From contig CM030933.1 of NCBI GenBank assembly GCA_018136815.1, positions 310,001 through 374,000 on the forward strand: a DNA stretch of 64,000 nt, written 5' to 3'. The stretch comes from Isochrysis galbana. Taxonomy: Eukaryota; Haptophyta; Isochrysidales; Isochrysidaceae. Positions 61,001 through 64,000 of this stretch are shown in pieces. Under the pieces are notes generated by a model. The model ran no database searches. It worked only from the letters and a program-made list of their open reading frames with translations, and was not told where the DNA came from. The position numbers were made by a program, and so were the translations under genes. How positions within the stretch are numbered: the stretch's first letter is position 1; every line of letters begins with the position of its first letter.

Positions 61001-64000
61001 GCACGCGACCTCTTACAAGCTCTGCCTCCACACCAGTGATGAGTGATTCCGAGGGCACGAGTCACCGGCAACATTGGGGGCGTGGAGTTGCTCCTAATCC
61101 AGGAGACCAAGATCTTTGCCCAACCTCGCGTGCAAGGGAAGCTGGCGCCTTGCGGACCGCATCGCAGACCGTCAGGCCGTACACCGGCTACGGCAATCGG
61201 CGGTCGTCTGCACCTTCACCTGCTGCCGCTCCGTCTCGATCGCAAAGCGCCGGTCCGGCACCGAAAATATTGCCTTCTGCGCAAGAGCGGCTCCTCGAGC
61301 GCAACTTGGCGCGCAACGAGGCAGCTGAGGCCGCGCTCTTCGAACGAGTACTTGCTGATCGGCAATACTGGCTCGCGCGTGCGTCGCATGAAGCACTACA
61401 ATCCCAGATCGATTCGCTTGATACCCTCGGTGGCGAGCCTGATGCACGCATCGACCGATATCTGCTTGCTCGCCCTGCACACAAGGGTAGCGTAGCGCCA
61501 GGTAGCAAGGCCCCAAGGGTAGGCGGTGGTGTGTTGGGTACCACAACACGTGTGGGAGCCTGGCCAAGCAACTGGCCTGCTTCAGGAACTCCCGCTAGCT
61601 CCCTCTCGCGCTCACGATCTGACGCAGTTCTGAGCCAGCAGCACTCCGCCTACCCATGCGAAGCCGACCCAACGACAACAACGGCATCTGTTCCCGTTCC
61701 TCCGTCAATCCACGCTGGCGGTGTGACTGACGTTCACTGCGCGCAATACGCACCTGATCCATTCGCTACCGAAATCGGTCTGCCTTCCTCGGCAGATTTG
61801 CTCTCTTCAATCGAGGAGGCCATCGGATCTATGATGGCCATGGCCGAAAGTGCAGGATGGGAGGATGAGGAGCATCCTTCTTGTTGTACAGATGAGGCAT
61901 GCGGTAGCGAAGGCAAAGCTACTTCAAGACAAAGTACGCCCGAGACACCGTCACAGAACGCTGGTCGCGTCAATTCGCGATTTGGGGGAGGGCTAGCCGT
62001 TAGGGCCGGCGCAACAGCGGTGGCTTCACGCTGGCATACTTCATGCGAGCCCCGGCCGCTCGACTCTGACAATAGGGACAATAGGGTAGGGAGCATACCG
62101 ATGTGCGGCGTCCTCGGGAGCCGTTTGGCGTCCGGGCACCAAGAAGGTGTGATACTCCCTGCAGGCACTCCATCGGACCAGAGCACGGGAGTCGCGGAAG
62201 AAACTGTCGCTATGGAATCGAGCCAAAGCATGCCACATTTCCCTTTGCGAGGGAATGGACGCCGTACCCCCTCTACAAGGGCCAGGTCTGCAAGCACATC
62301 GCAAGTTCGCACTGGCTTTGGTATTCGTGCTGGCCCTCGCCCGCAATCGAGCAGTGACGGCGTGGGAAAATTGGCCATATTTAATGGTGGAGAGTTAGAA
62401 CGCGAAACTCGGACGGGTGTAGGGAATGGCGCGCGTATCCGAGGTGTGTCTCGTTCGCGTCCAACCTCTAGGAGCCAAGAGCAGCAGGAACCTTCGAGTG
62501 CCATCATTGGATGCAGTGGCAGTGGTGTCGGGATGGGGTCCTCGGGCGTGGAACACGAGAGACCAGCAAGTGATCTTTCAGTGGTACCCTTTTCGATGGC
62601 TGCAGCAGACTCTTTTGGTGCCACAGCCGTTGCGGAGGATGACACCGAGGACCAAGTCCAGGAGCGACAACTGGACTCAAATAATGTATCGTCATTCAAC
62701 GCGAGGTTGGCCGTGACGCCACCACCAACCTTGTCCGCAGCGAGTATGGGAGCATCAGCCCAAGGAAGCGAGGGAGCGGTGGAGGCGACTCCTAAGCAAT
62801 CTCTCGATGCCATTGCAGCTTCTGCCGCCGCTGCCGCCGCAGCAGCAGCAGCAGCATACGTGGCGTCGCCTAAGCTTGGGCGTCGCATTCCCCCATCGAA
62901 GTCGACGAGAAATTTCAACCAAGCCCAGAGTGAACCGCAAGAGCAAGACAAGAGGTCAAAGTTTCGGGGAAGTCCTGGGATTGCTCGAGGTAGTGTGACA
63001 GATGTGGTTGCCATGGCAAAGACCGACCCCGCTGATAAGGGGTTGAGAAATTCTCAAGTCTCATCCTTGAAGTCGTTTGACAACAACCGCGAGTCTGTGA
63101 CCGTAGATGCTGCAAAACATGCAAGAAGCGCTCCAAGCTTGAGCTGCCCACCTCCCAGCCGATTTGCCTTGCCGGCGACCAGTGCTTCCACCGTTAAAGC
63201 AGGCGCACTACTGACGCTCTCGGGATGCAGTGTCACCAGGCCCTCGACAGCCATCTCCACTCCAGGGAGGATAGAGCAAACCTTTCGGAACAGTGTGGAT
63301 GCATTGAAACTTGGTGTCAGTAACGGTGAAAAGAGACGGCTTCCCACGGGCTCAGGATGCAGCAAGAGCCTCAGTAATACGTCGGCCACCATGCAAAGCG
63401 ATCTCCCCGCGGTACTCAGACAGCGCGGCGAAGTCGAAGTTGTCTTGATGGGTGCCTCATTGGGTCGAGACACGAGCGAGTCGATGAGACTCCCCGTTGG
63501 GAGGTTAGTAAGACACGGGCCTGATTTTGGGGATCGGGTCGGAGAACATTCCCTTTCCACGTCCTCGTCTCCCACAATGCGCTCCGGGAACGATGAGCGA
63601 GTCTCGCAGACCCTCTCCTACCTTGGTGTCAGAGTGGAGCCGCCCCAAAATGATGTGCCTCGTCTCGATGAGAGCGCGTCGCCGCCTGCATTCCGAGTGG
63701 GTCAAAGCGGAAGCATCCCTAGCGAGATGAGCGGGGGGATCCATCGCTCTTTACAAGCATCATGTTCAGAACATTGGCGAGGCCGTCGGCGCGATGAGGA
63801 CGTGCAGTTGCTTAGCTTGCCAAAGCCAGTCCTTTTCGCAGAAGTCCGAGCAAGTTCCACTACGTGTTCCGGGACGAAGTCTCAAAGAGGCCCTCCTTCA
63901 AGTGAGGGCGAACGAAGTGTGCTTGCTCCTTGGGGTGCTGACATGGCTGCGGAGAACAACGCCGTCGATGAGGACTCTTTGATGTTCTCGGCCTCCGTGC
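55045..64000 (+). CDS. Giant IQ-motif/Sfi1-like coiled-coil protein, 3' end outside window
   Basis: From the ATG at 55045 (MEKLAASLGRVQELNARLDR) the frame is open without a stop to the last base: at least 2,985 codons in one exon. Residues about 133-155 form an IQ motif (AVICIQSAWRGLARRRAYL). Residues about 165-640 hold many Trp-centred repeats (FTYWKRHVQW, LMWKRLTKLKLAW, IWRAWRETKG, LRKWQAFTKYKL, LHTWKQYARA, MFYAWARRARG), the pattern of centrin-binding Sfi1-type repeats. Ala/Glu-rich coiled coils lie at about 1360-1470 and 1540-1720. Four IQ-like motifs follow (1720-1866: SILIQAACRGFYVRN, MTMQRIWRGRSVR, VVLQSFIRGERVRS). The remaining 1,100 residues are Ser/Arg/Pro-rich and disordered-looking, with an 11-Ala run near 2592. 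IQ and Sfi1 repeats bind calmodulin or centrin, so a basal-body, flagellar or cytoskeletal role is likely; the exact family is unknown. Confidence 0.8.
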   Translation, partial: MEKLAASLGRVQELNARLDRLDDIQAHAALSSAFRARSASRQQTTSGRWPLSGGTSWAPRTTEGMRGDPMQMLRQTSRVNVASASQRLAMTNRGKAGAAQAEPSCAVALQKDMDDASIDKYLRRLHGGPSDTEAVICIQSAWRGLARRRAYLSRLHRKHLFLGDHLRAWHRLTVACVHRRQRLYAIAFENWGDDVAESHAALGTLGALLYRSRGMSATSQQWRMCVQARTQHLKYVSDHGESPAPIDGDAIGAAARDPDWVLKSLQLCAKFELRNRMFTYWKRHVQWIDRRRNQAGHRLKMCARTVQRWPTETLALCVLMWKRLTKLKLAWRRGLPLPSYEQEPDDVWNAFEELATARRERKQQVMANFDFMFKRRIWRAWRETKGGWRRAISLEPWEHHMLNKVCGTILRKWQAFTKYKLTNRGFHRYILHTWKQYARASRQLILERRATLARQQRALLALSFAGIHRYVLYRRRLAAASADRMAGRAPLPDAGAEAEILRQQGRGRAAVATKRAVALAAAAAGGSSRAASAPRRFRPLDRSNAQPEFLFAPILAAVSEVASNALIAARRGVLGRQWVAGFAIAGMNTHMLATAMFYAWARRARGQLALRCFGYAVMRRSATKLMALVIAEWRVVILAARTVKGNAVGNPENGLDGAEAASARRKLRSEYGVARRRLEYQGIPPLEELHDLAHAGGFDPKSGQDPHRTRILWGHQVKGDSLVHRSFASGSWPLWQAVATLLPSVVKRSNARKVDLWDTPSERMTVRACNCRYVEEEHETSAQRDVAAAVKALRSRLQRDAEVLRQVEAGEAARGLRREVPTFTLMSEVAEHRAAMARVPRKSSSSKSLKRYSSRKNSVKGGALLRDGLEIQLEAPSAPVAMDGDWDSSGSDGAPSTSVAQAVAAIRLNTEEYTGKEYLPPLLTTGWLPWDDPASDIEETAKVDVGEYEQGISALQALRSFGEERMARPSMQRTTSLEMIAGQRSLAPVRAETQLAFGEMLGSVMAKRRRIVGPGCESEQLRRRRSSVLAVGKLDVHSDESEDEQMREAMKVISVVRRTSISSSAQGDHQRIGNSCDCEASSPRRSSCPASGVASRWLSRGSHVNTAFDDGQTGMGELAEEEPGVLCSPKNRCSPKYNLARARWAAAIAEAMRIARSNKSVGDDGRMLKPGEEGNEDFKEVTKQMRAEMVEASAEFARNANEKEGSNFSRGEVDVGDALHLAPNERASASWGEDVDDVGGKSTRTLGVRLDNSSIAYMDEYACGLPADEHVGSTIADASETTCHDGSLDERVTEAILAPIADQPLWNGQLVALGLMERGSPEDALTYQGRPQPTDPRSFQSQSVPLGEDGIISDTQCTIDASEAAMARANAEAEARRRAAAAIEAAAEAAAAEVAAAEAASAADAKALAAAVVAAEVDAAEAAVEADLEAAEAEAEKEVAAMAAAEAEATCAAEAAAAVAEAEASGNWVWTEVDSAATDVEVPRNLSGVPMVASIEPDAPSRNQLQAVRHELKSSPALDSTITHTSALTLDTHAGMPSGPAAVAAAKAEAAAARAIKAAEIYSAGIAARAAKSLQMKAAAAAARKKREQAEAAMKAAAEAAERARRSAEIKAERRRAEAEAAEEAARTAKAAAEAEWVATAAEVLVRKQTVAIEEAEKKLCRETLEAGAERVQDEATRSLAITQVNTVKSQALEVAKRDAAEQEARAAAAAMEERRRIASILIQAACRGFYVRNLVVIHARMGVTSQRARDRRAAAMTMQRIWRGRSVRLGIYVARAAIQTAAAAASMALCPHLRYAYLFERALRRKRNNEARQKAAARMTSAARVYAARRRVEELRMIVLRAYAAVVLQSFIRGERVRSKYRTSLAARAVDASIEYDACQAAARVMAGNPAVKKTIGTSAAFTEGLRSITSEMIGANKYPPHISRPVSVGALFEHSESRAAQSRDDMSNTRPASAIESKFGLRRKEAHTHSAVDASNTGATRLISTRPLTSSASTPVMSDSEGTSHRQHWGRGVAPNPGDQDLCPTSRAREAGALRTASQTVRPYTGYGNRRSSAPSPAAAPSRSQSAGPAPKILPSAQERLLERNLARNEAAEAALFERVLADRQYWLARASHEALQSQIDSLDTLGGEPDARIDRYLLARPAHKGSVAPGSKAPRVGGGVLGTTTRVGAWPSNWPASGTPASSLSRSRSDAVLSQQHSAYPCEADPTTTTASVPVPPSIHAGGVTDVHCAQYAPDPFATEIGLPSSADLLSSIEEAIGSMMAMAESAGWEDEEHPSCCTDEACGSEGKATSRQSTPETPSQNAGRVNSRFGGGLAVRAGATAVASRWHTSCEPRPLDSDNRDNRVGSIPMCGVLGSRLASGHQEGVILPAGTPSDQSTGVAEETVAMESSQSMPHFPLRGNGRRTPSTRARSASTSQVRTGFGIRAGPRPQSSSDGVGKLAIFNGGELERETRTGVGNGARIRGVSRSRPTSRSQEQQEPSSAIIGCSGSGVGMGSSGVEHERPASDLSVVPFSMAAADSFGATAVAEDDTEDQVQERQLDSNNVSSFNARLAVTPPPTLSAASMGASAQGSEGAVEATPKQSLDAIAASAAAAAAAAAAAYVASPKLGRRIPPSKSTRNFNQAQSEPQEQDKRSKFRGSPGIARGSVTDVVAMAKTDPADKGLRNSQVSSLKSFDNNRESVTVDAAKHARSAPSLSCPPPSRFALPATSASTVKAGALLTLSGCSVTRPSTAISTPGRIEQTFRNSVDALKLGVSNGEKRRLPTGSGCSKSLSNTSATMQSDLPAVLRQRGEVEVVLMGASLGRDTSESMRLPVGRLVRHGPDFGDRVGEHSLSTSSSPTMRSGNDERVSQTLSYLGVRVEPPQNDVPRLDESASPPAFRVGQSGSIPSEMSGGIHRSLQASCSEHWRGRRRDEDVQLLSLPKPVLFAEVRASSTTCSGTKSQRGPPSSEGERSVLAPWGADMAAENNAVDEDSLMFSASV

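Noticed and set aside
61734..63014. Minus-strand ORF of 426 residues
   Set aside because: It is antisense to the Ser/Arg-rich tail of the giant gene and has no domain.
1..64000. CRISPR array, operon or bacterial gene cluster
   Set aside because: No regular spacer array was seen, and genes have GT-AG introns and eukaryotic families.

Overview
The window is nuclear DNA of a GC-rich eukaryote. The evidence is protein genes split by short GT-AG introns (about 70-210 nt, phases consistent in every model below), eukaryotic tRNA-Pro genes with internal promoters, non-LTR retrotransposon remnants and a hAT-type element. Two genes start with a signal peptide followed by a transit-like stretch (HopJ-like protein, SDR) and a bestrophin has a similar leader, which suggests a photosynthetic protist with a secondary plastid. 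A haptophyte or related alga is my best guess; this is inference, not identification.

Layout: an RWD-RING ubiquitin ligase resembling RNF25 (674-2431, perhaps spliced to 2716); repeats; an SLC12 cation-chloride cotransporter on the minus strand in three exons (4547-8385); repeats and tRNA-Pro(CGG) at 10562; an orphan coding fragment (13573-13985); a six-KH-domain RNA-binding protein on the minus strand (15526-18549) with long poly-C runs just upstream; a doubtful C2H2 zinc-finger locus, a LINE remnant and a broken DDE transposase (19.8-23.7 kb); a HopJ-family protein (24124-25018); a divergent pair, minus-strand bestrophin (27363-29183) and plus-strand SDR (29383-30941); a repeat island (31.7-36.2 kb); tRNA-Pro(TGG) at 36756; the Golgi coiled-coil protein CASP in seven exons (36978-39893); a COPI-associated-type membrane protein (41833-42327); a glomulin/ALF4-like protein (44179-46251); a hAT MITE region (49.2-50.1 kb); a polytopic membrane protein (50479-52212); nested LINE insertions (52.5-53.1 kb); and a giant open frame of at least 2,985 codons (55045 to the window end) encoding an IQ-motif/Sfi1-like coiled-coil protein.

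The genes are unrelated housekeeping functions: ubiquitin control (RNF25-like, glomulin-like), ion transport (SLC12, bestrophin), Golgi/COPI traffic (CASP, COPI-associated), RNA binding, plastid proteins and cytoskeleton. They are not an operon or pathway cluster.

The most unusual content is in the repeats. A non-autonomous retroposon of about 876 bp (called R1 here) is bounded by exact 16-bp target duplications in two places. Several LINE 3' ends, from at least two apparent families, finish in an oligo-T run on the sense strand; two of these inserts are bounded by exact 15- and 18-bp target duplications. A hAT MITE carries an exact 8-bp target duplication, a tRNA-like segment and an apparently identical 238-bp tandem duplication across its left end.
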